Under the pieces are notes generated by a model, which was given only the letters and a program-made list of their open reading frames with translations, was not told the origin of the DNA and ran no database searches. Made by a program: the position numbers and the translations under genes. Below, one piece after another: positions 33,860-45,088 of a stretch of 50,894 nt of DNA; the first letter of the stretch is position 1; each line of letters begins with the position of its first letter. Source of the stretch: Sphingobacteriales bacterium (GTDB lineage: Bacteria; Bacteroidota; Bacteroidia; Chitinophagales; Chitinophagaceae); assembly GCA_012270485.1 (NCBI GenBank), contig JAAXIF010000084.1:24777-75670 (forward strand), read 5' to 3'.

Positions 33860-35418
33860 AACCCAAGCCCTACAGCAAAAGCGCGAAATCTACTCGCAAT
33901 ACTTCCGGTGGAAGTGAATGCTCCTGTGGTAAGATTCACAGTATAAATATTTGTATTGGTACCTACCGTTCCTACTGCATAAGCGATTCCTGATCTTCCT
34001 CCAATATCAAAACCATTCATTGAAGACAATGAGACACCGATATTTCCAACTTCTACCAGCGTACCATTATTGGGAGGGTCTTGTTTGAATAGTTTTGTTC
34101 CACTCATGACATACAATAATGTGGAAGTAGTGCCATTAAAATTATTTGTGTATGCTGCACCGGAGATGAATGGTGTTCCCGGATTGATATTTCCATCGGT
34201 TGCAGCAATGGTTCCGTCGTTGGGATTTAAGCGTAGATTGAGCCCTGCATCACTTACGAGCCTGATACGATCTACAGTTGGATTAAAATCAAAAGCCCAT
34301 GCAGTTGCAGCAGTACCTACCATAAATCCGGTTCCTACAGCTGCAGCAGCACCTGATGAGGTATTCAATTTGTACAAGCGTCCCGTACCGGTAGTCGTTA
34401 CTGTAAAAGCGAATAATTCTCCGTTGGCAGGACGAAAATCTATTCCTTCCACTGTTTCGCCAGCACCTAAACCGGTAATGGGTTTACTGATCATCATCTG
34501 AGGTCTGGAAGGATCAAAAATCTGTAGCGTATTCATGTCGTCAACACCATAAGCAACAGGAGGTGTAGGAATGGCAATGTCTATCAGGTTAGCAGCTATT
34601 TCATTGATATATGTTGCAGCACCTGACATTAAATTAATGGTATACAATCTTGTTTTGCCGGCTTGTGTAAATGTAGCCAGTGAAACAGTATTATCAGGAC
34701 TGATATCAAAGCCACCTTTGCCTGTAAAATCAATTCCCAAACTACCTACTTCTGCAAGGGTGCCATCATTGGGTGGATTTTGTTTGTATAATTTTTTCTG
34801 TGACACATCAATATTGAACAACTCGGTAGTAGTTACGCCTGCTCTGCTGTTCGTGTATGCAATAGAAGTGATGGCAGGACTGACACCACCATTGATATTG
34901 CCATCAGTAGCAACTGAAGCGCCTGTTTCAGGATGTAAGCGAAGATTCTGACCCGCATGAGTCACCAATCGAATACGATCTACGGTTGGATTGAAATCTA
35001 TATTCGCAATTTGAGAATTTAATACAGGAGTGAATCCGGTACCGATTTGTCTGGCAACCCCATCTAATAAACTAATCACATACAACCTGCTGTTGGAAGC
35101 TAACGCATACAACTGTGCAGTAGCAGGTCTGAAATCGATACTTAAAACTTTTTCACCTGCGGGTATACCTGTAATGGTTAATGAATTTTCAACAGTACCG
35201 GGTGATTTAGCATTGTAGCGATTTAATTTGCCATCATCGGTAAGACCATAGAATGTGATATCAGGTCCATTTGCTGGAGTAAATGTGGGTGGCTCGGGAA
35301 TATTACCGGCGTTACCTAATTCTTTATAACAACCTGATACCAACAAGCCAAGTGTACAAACCAGCAAAAGCTGGTGCATGATTTGATAATGAGATCGGGC
35401 TCTTTTCATAGTGTTCAT
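33856..35418 (-). CDS. Lipoprotein with two DUF4394 repeats
   Basis: A 520-residue lipoprotein (lipobox LLVSGC, about residue 30). It contains two copies of the DUF4394 domain of about 230 residues each. Both carry FYGLTDDGKL/DDMNTLQIF-type starts, an SIDFRPATAQLYAL or GIDFRPANGELFAF core, and NPTVDRIRLV followed by NLRLHPETG or NLRLNPNDG. The repeats suggest a beta-propeller-like fold. Function is not established for the family. It is probably surface or periplasmic. The start is uncertain between residues 1 and 4. Confidence 0.9.
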   Translation of the reverse strand: MNTMKRARSHYQIMHQLLLVCTLGLLVSGCYKELGNAGNIPEPPTFTPANGPDITFYGLTDDGKLNRYNAKSPGTVENSLTITGIPAGEKVLSIDFRPATAQLYALASNSRLYVISLLDGVARQIGTGFTPVLNSQIANIDFNPTVDRIRLVTHAGQNLRLHPETGASVATDGNINGGVSPAITSIAYTNSRAGVTTTELFNIDVSQKKLYKQNPPNDGTLAEVGSLGIDFTGKGGFDISPDNTVSLATFTQAGKTRLYTINLMSGAATYINEIAANLIDIAIPTPPVAYGVDDMNTLQIFDPSRPQMMISKPITGLGAGETVEGIDFRPANGELFAFTVTTTGTGRLYKLNTSSGAAAAVGTGFMVGTAATAWAFDFNPTVDRIRLVSDAGLNLRLNPNDGTIAATDGNINPGTPFISGAAYTNNFNGTTSTLLYVMSGTKLFKQDPPNNGTLVEVGNIGVSLSSMNGFDIGGRSGIAYAVGTVGTNTNIYTVNLTTGAFTSTGSIASRFRAFAVGLGL

Positions 35419-35477
35419 ATTTCATGAACCCTATAAACGAGATTTTTTCAGCGATGGTTTTAGGTATGTAGAAAACG

Positions 35478-35504
35478 AAAAAAGCCGGTAATGCCGGCTT
35501 TTTT
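35478..35504. terminator. Bidirectional hairpin terminator before the DUF4394 gene
   Basis: AAAAAAGCCGG and CCGGCTTTTTT with loop TAATG, 11 base pairs. It lies 20 bases after the stop of the 68-residue protein gene, which it probably terminates. Confidence 0.92.
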
Positions 35505-35523
35505 CAACATCATTGGGTACAGA

Positions 35524-35730
35524 TTAAAATCCTTTTTTTGCAACGCCATCGGCAATGGCTGCCAATGCTTTAGCTTCACTAAGAATGGCGGCCATTTTAT
35601 TTCCTTTTCCATCATGACCAGCAGCCATATAACCGCCACGAGCTGTTTTGGTGATCACGGCATCTTGCATGGGAACATTTTTTTCCTTGGTCTTCAGACA
35701 ATATGCTTTGATCATTTTTGAAGTGTCCAT
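35524..35730 (-). CDS. Small conserved protein, DUF5679-like but lacking the zinc cysteines
   Basis: A 68-residue protein. Its first 45 residues (KAYCLKTKEKNVPMQDAVIT, then GGYMAAGHDGKGNKMAAIL) follow the layout of the DUF5679 mini-domain, which normally has two CxxC pairs. Here only the first Cys is kept, and Gly, Asp and Asn stand where the others would be. An Ala-rich helical tail follows. It is cytoplasmic by composition. Start 35730 (MDTSK) or 35715 (MIKAY) cannot be told apart. It has its own terminator. The homology is a visual judgement. Confidence 0.72.
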   Translation of the reverse strand: MDTSKMIKAYCLKTKEKNVPMQDAVITKTARGGYMAAGHDGKGNKMAAILSEAKALAAIADGVAKKGF

Positions 35731-35840
35731 TTTCTTAGAATTTAATGTGGTTAGTAAATAAACAACGGGTTATGTTACCACAACTTACTGTTTTTTACTG
35801 AAAATCAAAAGAGAAGAGGAAAATAGTAATCCACAGGGAT

Positions 35841-35910
35841 GTAGTGAGTAGTGAATAGTCAGTAGTGAGTGTTTTAGTTTTTACTCACTACTGACTATTC
35901 ATTACTCACT
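35841..35910. repeat. Inverted heptad array at the 3' end of gyrB
   Basis: The left arm is GTAGTGA, GTAGTGA, ATAGTCA, GTAGTGA (35841-35868). The right arm is TACTCAC, TACTGAC, TATTCAT, TACTCAC (35882-35909). A 28-base-pair stem (35843-35870 with 35883-35910) forms with a single G-T pair and a 12-base loop. It ends four bases before the gyrB stop codon. Confidence 0.97.
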
Positions 35911-35914
35911 AAAA

Positions 35915-37915
<2,001 letters not shown>

Positions 37916-37938
37916 TTAAGTGAATTTTCGTAGGTCGA

Positions 37939-37946
37939 CAAAGCTA
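37939..37946 (-). promoter_or_regulatory. -7 promoter element (TAGCTTTG) of gyrB
   Basis: TAnnTTTG match on the minus strand, 44 bases before the gyrB ATG. Confidence 0.6.
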
Positions 37947-37975
37947 ATGAAAATAGGGGGTTTTTGGTGATAAAT

Positions 37976-38012
37976 GAGCCTGCTGTTTTCCACATTTTCA
38001 GGCTCTTTTTTT
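37976..38012 (+). terminator. Terminator-like hairpin in the gyrB/araC-type divergent gap
   Basis: GAGCCTG and CAGGCTC with a 16-base loop, followed by seven T residues on the plus strand. It lies upstream of the regulator promoter, so it would stop plus-strand read-through from antisense gyrB transcription rather than end a gene. Confidence 0.6.
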
Positions 38013-38089
38013 GGCCGGGAATAGGCAGTTTTTTACAGTGTTGTGACAACCTTAAGAGAGTCGTTTCCGTTAATTTGATGTTTATACAT

Positions 38090-38097
38090 TAATTTTG
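38090..38097 (+). promoter_or_regulatory. -7 promoter element (TAATTTTG) of the AraC-family regulator
   Basis: TAnnTTTG match, seven bases before ATG 38105; the mRNA would have a very short leader or none. Confidence 0.62.
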
Positions 38098-38104
38098 TAT
38101 CCTG

Positions 38105-39028
38105 ATGATCGAAGTAATGGATATATTGAGAGTGGCGCACAAGAGTGGAGTGGAACCTTCATTGGATGTTTTGTATCATAAAGAACAACATATTCCCGGC
38201 TCTATTCATTACAATATCAGGCGTTTATATGCCCAGCATCCCTGGGTAGCCGAGGATACGGGTATGATGGTATATCATTACAACTCCCGTAAACCGGAAG
38301 AAAACTACCTAGAACTTCGTTATTGCACCACCGGAAACCGTTATTGCGCAGAAAAAAGCTGTGCCCAATGTGTGGAGCTGCCTACCAATAATTGTAGCGG
38401 TAAACACCAGACCGTAGATGTTTTCACTTTTCATTTTACCTCTACTTTTTTGCATCAGTTTGTGCATAACGTTAAGTTGAGTAATCGGAAAGATGAAGTA
38501 CTGGCATTTCGTCATCCACATGCGTTTACCAAAGTATTTCCACTTTGTAATAGAAAAAGAAATGCGCTGGATTCTTTATTGAATCATAGCTACACCGGTG
38601 CACTCGAGAATATTTTTGTGAATGCCAAAGTACATGAACTGTTATTGTACAGTTTGGATTGTTTAGTTGATGAAAAAGAAGAAGGCTTTACCTGTAAGTT
38701 TCTGGCAGATGAAAGTGGTCGCGATAGAATTTATCAAGCCAGAGAAATTTTATTACAGCATATTGGTGATCCGATCACGATCAAAGAACTCAGTCGCAAA
38801 GTAGCGATGAACGAGTGTTACCTGAAAAAAGGGTTCAAGGAAATTTTTGGTACCACCATATTCGATTTCTATCAGCAACAAAGAATGGAACACGCAAAAT
38901 ACCTTTTGTATGAAAAAGGATTAAGCGTTACAGATGTTTCTGCACTGTTGGGCTATTCTTCTATCTCGCACTTCTCAGCAGCTTTCAAAAAACATACAGG
39001 TTTGAAACCCTGTGACCTGTTACGTTAA
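38105..39028 (+). CDS. AraC-family transcriptional regulator with a Cys-rich N-terminal segment
   Basis: A 307-residue regulator. The C-terminal 95 residues hold two helix-turn-helix units (ITIKELSRKVAMNECYLKKGFKEIFG, then SVTDVSALLGYSSISHFSAAFKKHTG). The N-terminal sensing part contains five cysteines within 24 residues (C74, C81, C86, C89, C97) in the stretch RYCTTGNRYCAEKSCAQCVE. The spacing C-x6-C-x4-C-x2-C-x7-C looks like a metal- or redox-binding site, an inference. ATG 38117 is an alternative start. It is followed by the amidohydrolase gene on the same strand, 108 bases on. The effector is unknown. Confidence 0.9.
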   Translation: MIEVMDILRVAHKSGVEPSLDVLYHKEQHIPGSIHYNIRRLYAQHPWVAEDTGMMVYHYNSRKPEENYLELRYCTTGNRYCAEKSCAQCVELPTNNCSGKHQTVDVFTFHFTSTFLHQFVHNVKLSNRKDEVLAFRHPHAFTKVFPLCNRKRNALDSLLNHSYTGALENIFVNAKVHELLLYSLDCLVDEKEEGFTCKFLADESGRDRIYQAREILLQHIGDPITIKELSRKVAMNECYLKKGFKEIFGTTIFDFYQQQRMEHAKYLLYEKGLSVTDVSALLGYSSISHFSAAFKKHTGLKPCDLLR

Positions 39029-39136
39029 TTCTCTTTGCTGTTTACCTTTTCTGAAACAGGAATGACCGGTTTTGACAACCGGCGTAGTTTTACATGGGCA
39101 TATTTACTATCTTCATTCTGAACGAAATCCTAAAGC

Positions 39137-40768
39137 ATGCTTATGAGGTACCTCTACATTTTATTGCTGTTCTGTGTTACAGCCTGTTCAAACAACAAAG
39201 TAGATCTGATCATTCACAATGCCGTGATCTACACCGTTGATTCTTCTTTCACTACAGCAGAAGCCATGGCTGTTAAAGATGGCGTCATTCTCGAAGTGGG
39301 TAGCAATGATGATATCCTTAAAAAATATACCAGTGATGAAAAAGTAGATGCCGGTGGACAAGCAGTATATCCCGGACTCATTGATGCGCATGCGCATTTT
39401 GTTGGGTATGGTCGTTCTTTATTTCAGGTAGATCTGTTTGGAACCAATACCTGGGAAGAAACCGTAGCACGTGTCAAAGCATTTGCGGATGAGCATCCTG
39501 ATCTGTATTGGATACAAGGAAGAGGATGGGATCAAAATCGTTGGCCTGGTAAAAATTTTCCTACCAATGAAGAGCTGAATAAATTATTTCCGGATAAACC
39601 TGTCGTGTTAACACGCGTAGATGGACATGCTTCCATTGCTAACCAGAAAGCATTGGATCTGGCGGAAATCAAGGCCGGACAAACAGTAGTGGGTGGTTCT
39701 ATTGAAGTGAAGAATGGGGTATTGACAGGTGTTTTGATTGACAATGCTGACAATAAAGTGTATGCCCAAATTCCTGCGCCCACCAAAGAAACCTATGTAC
39801 AATGGTTGCAGGCTGCAGAGAAAAACTGTTTTGCTCAAGGTTTAACAACTATAACAGATTGCGGTTTGCATTATACGGATGTAGAAGCGATCGATACCTT
39901 ACAAAAAGAAGGTAAACTCAACATGCGTTTGTATGTGATGTTGAGTGACGATGCATCCAACTATGAAAAATTTTTACCAAAGGGTCCATACAAAACCGAT
40001 AAACTGTTTGTAAAAGGCATCAAAGTATATGCAGATGGTGCATTGGGTAGTCGCGGCGCCTGCTTATTGAAACATTATAGTGATCGTCCTGATTGGACAG
40101 GATTCTTACTCAGAAATAAAAATCATTATGATTCACTCGCAGGTGTTTTATCTAAAACAGATTTTCAGATGTGTACGCATGCCATTGGTGATAGTGCCAA
40201 TCGTGAGATCCTGAATATCTATAATAAATACCTCGGTGGTAAAAATGATAAACGCTGGCGTATAGAGCATGCTCAAGTCATTCACCCTGATGATTTTAAA
40301 TTATTTGCTGCTGCAAGTGTCATTCCTTCTGTACAACCTACACATGGAACCAGTGATATGTATTGGGCAGAAGATCGTTTGGGTTCGGAGCGTGTAAAAG
40401 GTGCGTATGCATTCAAACAATTGTTACAGCAAAATGGATGGATTCCATTGGGTACTGATTTTCCGGTGGAAGATATTTCTCCATTCAAAACATTTCTTGC
40501 TGCAGTTGTAAGAAAAGATGCCAAAGGTTTTCCTGAAAACGGATTCCAAATGGAGAATGCATTGACCCGTGAAGAAACCATTCGCGGCATGACCATCTGG
40601 GCGGCAAAAGCCAGCTTTATGGAAAAGGAGATTGGTAGTTTGGAGAAAGGAAAGAAAGCCGATTTTATTTTGCTGGATAATGATTTGATGAAAGTAGCGC
40701 CAGAGAAAATATTGGATGTTAAAGTAACGGCTACTTATTCAGGTGGTAAAAAAGTGTATGGTAAATAA
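39137..40768 (+). CDS. Lipoprotein amidohydrolase (YtcJ-like)
   Basis: Metal-dependent amidohydrolase of the YtcJ-like group; 543 residues with a lipoprotein signal (lipobox CVTAC, about residue 17). The HxH metal motif lies in LIDAHAHFVGYG; a conserved ADGALGSRGACLL, the HAIGDSAN histidine and the IPLGTDFPVED aspartate follow. Family members hydrolyse amide or related bonds; the substrate is not predictable. Being a lipoprotein suggests periplasmic or outer-membrane work. ATG 39143 is an alternative start. It is closed by a long palindrome. Confidence 0.92.
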   Translation: MLMRYLYILLLFCVTACSNNKVDLIIHNAVIYTVDSSFTTAEAMAVKDGVILEVGSNDDILKKYTSDEKVDAGGQAVYPGLIDAHAHFVGYGRSLFQVDLFGTNTWEETVARVKAFADEHPDLYWIQGRGWDQNRWPGKNFPTNEELNKLFPDKPVVLTRVDGHASIANQKALDLAEIKAGQTVVGGSIEVKNGVLTGVLIDNADNKVYAQIPAPTKETYVQWLQAAEKNCFAQGLTTITDCGLHYTDVEAIDTLQKEGKLNMRLYVMLSDDASNYEKFLPKGPYKTDKLFVKGIKVYADGALGSRGACLLKHYSDRPDWTGFLLRNKNHYDSLAGVLSKTDFQMCTHAIGDSANREILNIYNKYLGGKNDKRWRIEHAQVIHPDDFKLFAAASVIPSVQPTHGTSDMYWAEDRLGSERVKGAYAFKQLLQQNGWIPLGTDFPVEDISPFKTFLAAVVRKDAKGFPENGFQMENALTREETIRGMTIWAAKASFMEKEIGSLEKGKKADFILLDNDLMKVAPEKILDVKVTATYSGGKKVYGK

Positions 40769-40772
40769 AATT

Positions 40773-40816
40773 TAAGCCGCAGATTCGTCAGCCTAGGCTG
40801 ATGAATCTGCGGCTTA
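40773..40816. terminator. 44-bp near-perfect palindrome between convergent genes
   Basis: Arms 40773-40794 and 40795-40816 pair over 22 bases with one G-T pair around a CCTAGG centre. It lies between the convergent amidohydrolase and fumC genes and probably terminates both. It lacks a long T-tract. Its CAGATTC word recurs at 44987-44994. Confidence 0.75.
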
Positions 40817-40833
40817 TTTATATCCAACAGAAT

Positions 40834-42234
40834 TTACTTAATCTCTCCCACCATATCCCCCGGAACCACCCACTGATCAAATTCTTCCGGTGTGAGATAA
40901 CCCAGCTTCACCGCCATTTCTTTCAACGTTGTTCCTTCCTTGTGTGCTTTCTGTGCTATTTCTGCTGCTTTGTAATAACCGATTTTGGTATTCAAAGCTG
41001 TAACCAACATCAGACTATTGTCCACATGCTTTTTGATATTGGCTTCCAATGGTTCAATACCTACTGCACATTTATCATTGAAGCTTACACAACCATCACC
41101 GATCAGTCTTGCACTGTGTAAGAAATTATAGATCATCACCGGCTTGAACACATTCAATTCAAAATGTCCGGTAGCACCGCCAATATTGATGGCTACATCA
41201 TTTCCCATTACTTGTGCAGCGATCATCGTCAATGCTTCACATTGTGTTGGATTTACTTTACCCGGCATGATAGAGGACCCCGGCTCATTATCCGGAATAA
41301 AGATTTCACCAATACCACTTCTAGGTCCTGAACTCAACATACGAATATCATTGGCGATCTTCATCAGACTTACCGCAACTGTTTTCAATGCACCATGTGC
41401 TTCCACAATGGCATCATGTGCGGCCAGTGCTTCGAATTTATTTTCTGCTGTAACAAATGGAAGTCCTGTTAATTGAGCAATGTGTTTTGCAACATTTACA
41501 TCATATCCTTTTGGCGTATTGATACCGGTACCTACCGCTGTACCCCCCAATGCCAGTTCACTCAGATGAGCTAAAGTATTGTTGATGGCTTTTAATCCAT
41601 GATCCAACTGACTTACATAACCGCTGATCTCTTGTCCGAGTGTCAATGGTGTTGCATCCATAAAATGGGTACGACCAATTTTCACAACGTGCATAAAAGC
41701 TTTGCTTTTTGCTGCCAGTGTATCTCTCAATTTTTTGATACCGGGGATCGTTACTTCCAATAAAATTTTATAAGCAGCAATATGCATCGCTGTTGGGAAA
41801 GTATCATTCGATGATTGTGATTTATTGACATCATCATTGGGGTGCAGAAATTTCTCTTTATCTGTCAAACTACCACCTTTGATCACATGACCACGATATG
41901 CCACTACTTCATTCACATTCATATTGCTTTGTGTACCCGAGCCTGTTTGCCAAACTACCAATGGAAATTGGTCGTCCAGTTTTCCTTCCAGGATCTCATC
42001 ACATACCTGTCCGATCAAAGCTGCTTTTTCTTCCGCTAATACACCGGCATCACGATTGGTGAGCGCAGCTGCTTTTTTCAGATAAGCAAATGCCTGAATG
42101 ATTTCTTTGGGCATTTTATTGATATCCTGTGCAATACGGAAATTGTCGATACTGCGTTGTGTCTGTGCTCCCCAATAAACATGTGCCGGTACTTTCACCT
42201 CGCCCATGGTGTCTTTTTCAATACGGAATTCCAT
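40834..42234 (-). CDS. fumC: Fumarate hydratase, class II
   Basis: Iron-independent fumarase of the tricarboxylic acid cycle; 466 residues from ATG 42234. The superfamily signature [16 protein letters not shown] contains the catalytic serine loop; [16 protein letters not shown] and [19 protein letters not shown] are further class II segments. Fourteen more codons are open upstream but lie over the promoter, so the shorter start is chosen. Monocistronic; convergent with the amidohydrolase gene. Confidence 0.97.
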   Translation of the reverse strand: MEFRIEKDTMGEVKVPAHVYWGAQTQRSIDNFRIAQDINKMPKEIIQAFAYLKKAAALTNRDAGVLAEEKAALIGQVCDEILEGKLDDQFPLVVWQTGSGTQSNMNVNEVVAYRGHVIKGGSLTDKEKFLHPNDDVNKSQSSNDTFPTAMHIAAYKILLEVTIPGIKKLRDTLAAKSKAFMHVVKIGRTHFMDATPLTLGQEISGYVSQLDHGLKAINNTLAHLSELALGGTAVGTGINTPKGYDVNVAKHIAQLTGLPFVTAENKFEALAAHDAIVEAHGALKTVAVSLMKIANDIRMLSSGPRSGIGEIFIPDNEPGSSIMPGKVNPTQCEALTMIAAQVMGNDVAINIGGATGHFELNVFKPVMIYNFLHSARLIGDGCVSFNDKCAVGIEPLEANIKKHVDNSLMLVTALNTKIGYYKAAEIAQKAHKEGTTLKEMAVKLGYLTPEEFDQWVVPGDMVGEIK

Positions 42235-42273
42235 CGTTATAGTTTTTATTGATCGGTAGAATAAATTGAGGTG

Positions 42274-42281
42274 CAAAGGTA
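42274..42281 (-). promoter_or_regulatory. -7 promoter element (TACCTTTG) of fumC
   Basis: Exact TAnnTTTG match 39 bases before the fumC ATG on the minus strand. Confidence 0.6.
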
Positions 42282-42341
42282 GGAAAGATATAAAGTGAAA
42301 TCATGCTGATTTTTGCTACTTTGAAGCATAAAATGTGGTTT

Positions 42342-43424
42342 ATGCGAAAGTTTTTAGCGCTTCTGTTTGCCATGGTTTCAGTATCTGCTTTTGGACAGCA
42401 AACGGAAAACATCATCATCATTACTACTGATGGACTCCGTTGGCAGGAGCTTTTTAAGGGTATGGATCCTGAATTGGCTTCTGACAAAAGATTCAATCAA
42501 GATGATAGCGCACTGATCTATACAACCTATTGGGCTCAGGATGTTGCAGAGAGAAGACGTAAGCTGATGCCTTTTTTTTGGAAAACAATCGCTCAACAAG
42601 GACAGATTCATGGTAACAGGAATTTGGGTAGTAAAGTGAATGTCTCTAATTCATATTGGTTTTCTTATCCGGGCTATAACGAAATATTTTCAGGGTATGC
42701 GGATAAAAGAATTGATGCCAATGATTATCCACCTAATCCCAATACAACAGTACTGGAATTTTTAAACCAGCAGCCTTCATTTAAAGGGAAAGTTGCTGCT
42801 TTTGGAGCATGGGAAGCATTCAATAGAATTTTAAATGAGCAAAGAAGTGGTATTCCTGTGGTGGCTGCTTATGATACTACCGGAGGTACAACACCTACTG
42901 CTGAAGAGAAGCTGATCAACAGCATGTTATTGAGCAGTCATCGTATGTGGGCAGAAGAATGTTTTGATGTATTCACCCACCATGCGGCTATGGAATATTT
43001 GAAGAAAGAAAAACCGCGTGTACTTTATATTGCTTATGGAGAAACAGATGAATGGGCTCATGGTTGGAAATATCGTTCCTATTTACAAGCCGCCACGCAA
43101 GTAGACAAATGGATAGAAGAAATATGGAACTATGTGCAGTCTACTCCTCAATACCGTAACAAAACCACCTTACTCATTACTACTGATCATGGTAGGGGTG
43201 ATAAGAACAAACGTCAATGGACCAGTCACGGTTCAGATATTGAAGGGGCGGATGAGATATGGTTGGCAGTCATGGGACCCAATACGCCTGCTTTGGGTGA
43301 AATAAAACAGTCTTCTCAATTGTATCAAAAACAATTTACACAAACCATTGCAAAGTTACTAGGACTTACATTCACCGCTAATCAACCTATTGCAGAAGAG
43401 ATTAGAGAAGTAATTAAGCGATAG
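42342..43424 (+). CDS. Exported alkaline-phosphatase-superfamily protein
   Basis: A 360-residue protein with a signal peptide (MRKFLALLFAMVSVSAFGQ) and the alkaline-phosphatase/phosphodiesterase core. TTDGLRWQELF is the first metal-binding Asp, YIAYGETDEWAHGW the second Asp/His cluster and LLITTDHGRGDKN the third; NSYWFSYPGYNEIFSG probably holds the nucleophile. It could be a phosphodiesterase or phosphatase on a small substrate; the substrate is not predictable. ATG 42342 is preferred over the earlier in-frame ATG at 42303, since only it gives a proper signal peptide. Convergent with the enoyl-CoA hydratase gene. Confidence 0.88.
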   Translation: MRKFLALLFAMVSVSAFGQQTENIIIITTDGLRWQELFKGMDPELASDKRFNQDDSALIYTTYWAQDVAERRRKLMPFFWKTIAQQGQIHGNRNLGSKVNVSNSYWFSYPGYNEIFSGYADKRIDANDYPPNPNTTVLEFLNQQPSFKGKVAAFGAWEAFNRILNEQRSGIPVVAAYDTTGGTTPTAEEKLINSMLLSSHRMWAEECFDVFTHHAAMEYLKKEKPRVLYIAYGETDEWAHGWKYRSYLQAATQVDKWIEEIWNYVQSTPQYRNKTTLLITTDHGRGDKNKRQWTSHGSDIEGADEIWLAVMGPNTPALGEIKQSSQLYQKQFTQTIAKLLGLTFTANQPIAEEIREVIKR

Positions 43425-43440
43425 TACCACTCAGCGTCAA

Positions 43441-43504
43441 CTCTTTTCTCTTGTTCTCTGCGGTTTTACATAAAAGATTTACCGCAGAGAACAAGAGAAA
43501 AGAG
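43441..43504. terminator. Perfect 24-bp inverted repeat between convergent genes
   Basis: Arms 43441-43464 and 43481-43504 are exactly complementary (CTCTTTTCTCTTGTTCTCTG... on the left) with a 16-base loop. It starts 16 bases after one stop codon and ends 14 bases before the other. The words have a loosely 7-base rhythm (CTCTTTT, CTCTTGT). Confidence 0.85.
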
Positions 43505-43518
43505 ATTACGCAGAGAAG

Positions 43519-44295
43519 TTATATTCCTTTGAAAATGGCTTTTCTTTTTTCGAGGAATGCGGTGGTTCCTTCTTTCATGTCTTCAGTAGCGAAACAATCA
43601 CCGAAAGCATTTACTTCTACTTCGAATCCATTTTTACTTTCATCAAAAACAGCATTGGCAGCTTCAATGCATTTTGCTACTGCTATAGGGGCTTTGCTAT
43701 TAATGACTTGAAGAATGGCAACAGCTTTCGCTATTAATTCTTCCTGTGGTACTACATAATTCACCAATCCATATTGTAAAGCAGTTGCTGCATCTATCAT
43801 TCCGGCACCCATGAGTAATTCCATGGCTCTTCCTTTTCCAATCAGTTGAACCAATCTTTGTGTGCCACCATAACCCGGAATCAATCCAAGATTTACTTCC
43901 GGTTGACCAAATTTGGCGTTGTCTGATGCAATTCTAAAGTGACAACTCATCGCCAATTCACACCCACCTCCCAATGCAAATCCATTGACACAGGCTACAA
44001 CAGGCTTTGGACAATTTTCAATTTTGAAGAAAATGTCTTGTCCTCTTTTCGCCAATGCTTTTCCTTCTGCAACAGAAGCGCCACTGAACTCACTGATATC
44101 GGCACCTGCCACAAAAGCTTTAGGGCCTGATCCTGTAATGATCACAGACTGAATATCCTTATTTTGATATACTTCATCCATTACATCATTCAAATCAGAC
44201 ATCACTTGCTGATTGAGGGCATTTAATTTATCAGGGCGATTAATGGTAATCGTAAAAATACCATTTGAAAGATCGGTCACTAAAGTTTGATACAT
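43519..44295 (-). CDS. Enoyl-CoA hydratase
   Basis: Crotonase-superfamily enzyme adding water to enoyl-CoA; 258 residues. The oxyanion-hole segments are AFVAGADISEF and NGFALGGGCELAMSC; the two catalytic glutamates are E113 and E133 (FGQPEVNLGLIPGYGG). Both glutamates present makes true hydratase activity likely. The start at 44295 is supported by a promoter element 16 bases upstream; the open frame 11 codons longer would include it. It fits fatty-acid or amino-acid breakdown, but no partner genes adjoin. Confidence 0.94.
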   Translation of the reverse strand: MYQTLVTDLSNGIFTITINRPDKLNALNQQVMSDLNDVMDEVYQNKDIQSVIITGSGPKAFVAGADISEFSGASVAEGKALAKRGQDIFFKIENCPKPVVACVNGFALGGGCELAMSCHFRIASDNAKFGQPEVNLGLIPGYGGTQRLVQLIGKGRAMELLMGAGMIDAATALQYGLVNYVVPQEELIAKAVAILQVINSKAPIAVAKCIEAANAVFDESKNGFEVEVNAFGDCFATEDMKEGTTAFLEKRKAIFKGI

Positions 44296-44311
44296 GGCAA
44301 TCGTATTTGTA

Positions 44312-44319
44312 CAAAAATA
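44312..44319 (-). promoter_or_regulatory. -7 promoter element (TATTTTTG) of the enoyl-CoA hydratase gene
   Basis: Exact TAnnTTTG match on the minus strand, 16 bases before ATG 44295. Confidence 0.62.
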
Positions 44320-44352
44320 GGGTAGCAATACCGTTCTTTTGTATTTTGTAGT

Positions 44353-44955
44353 ATGAATCTGATAGAGGTCATCATATACACAGGTATTTTCGTTTTTGCA
44401 TTGACAGGTGCATTAAAGGCAAGAACACATCAGATGGATATTTTTGGTGCTGCGGTAGTGGCTTTTGTTACAGCATATGGTGGCGGCACCATTCGAGATT
44501 TATTGATTGGCGTGAGGCCTGTGAATTGGGTCAACGACTATCTCGCTTTAGGATTGGTGGTATCAGCTGTTTTAATCGTTTCATTATTGAATACCAATTT
44601 CACCCGTTTTCGCAGGGCTATTTTCTTTACAGATGCGATAGGTTTAGGAATGTTTACCGTAGGTGGTATTGAAAGAAGTTTGGTGTATGGAATCAATGAA
44701 GGTTATTCTGTCATTATGGGCGTCATGTCTGCCACTTTTGGGGGATTACTTGCAGATATGATTTGCGGAGAAGTGCCCAATCTTTTAAAGCGAGGAGAAT
44801 TGTATGCAACAGCCTGCGCTTTGGGTGGCATTATCTATCTTGGGTTAAAGCACTTTGGTATTGAATACAACCTCGGGCTCTTTATCTGTGTAGCCATTAT
44901 TGTGGGCATACGAATTCTCTCTAAAAGAAAAAGATTAAGACTTCCGGAAATATAA
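44353..44955 (+). CDS. Trimeric intracellular cation (TRIC) channel family membrane protein
   Basis: A 200-residue inner-membrane protein of the UPF0126/TRIC family with about seven helices arranged as two repeats. Diagnostic segments are AFVTAYGGGTIRDLLIG in the first repeat and ATFGGLLADMICGEVP in the second. Prokaryotic members conduct potassium or other monovalent cations; in vivo roles are poorly known. Divergent from the enoyl-CoA hydratase gene with a 57-base gap. The downstream long inverted repeat lies between it and the convergent mutase-subunit gene. Confidence 0.92.
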   Translation: MNLIEVIIYTGIFVFALTGALKARTHQMDIFGAAVVAFVTAYGGGTIRDLLIGVRPVNWVNDYLALGLVVSAVLIVSLLNTNFTRFRRAIFFTDAIGLGMFTVGGIERSLVYGINEGYSVIMGVMSATFGGLLADMICGEVPNLLKRGELYATACALGGIIYLGLKHFGIEYNLGLFICVAIIVGIRILSKRKRLRLPEI

Positions 44956-44981
44956 ATTTCGGTGTATTAAAAAGGATGATG

Positions 44982-45071
44982 GGACGCAGATTCTCATGAT
45001 CATCATGATAGTCATGATTTTTGTTACAACCAATCTGCGTTAATCATGATGATCATGAGAATCTGCGGTCC
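44982..45071. terminator. Long inverted repeat between convergent genes
   Basis: Arms 44982-45009 and 45043-45071 pair over 28 bases with one extra G. They are rich in the self-complementary word ATCATGAT. An inner copy AATCTGCGT (45032-45040) can pair with the left arm instead, so two alternative folds are possible. It probably separates the two convergent genes. Confidence 0.8.
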
Positions 45072-45088
45072 ATTCTCTTCATAAAAAA

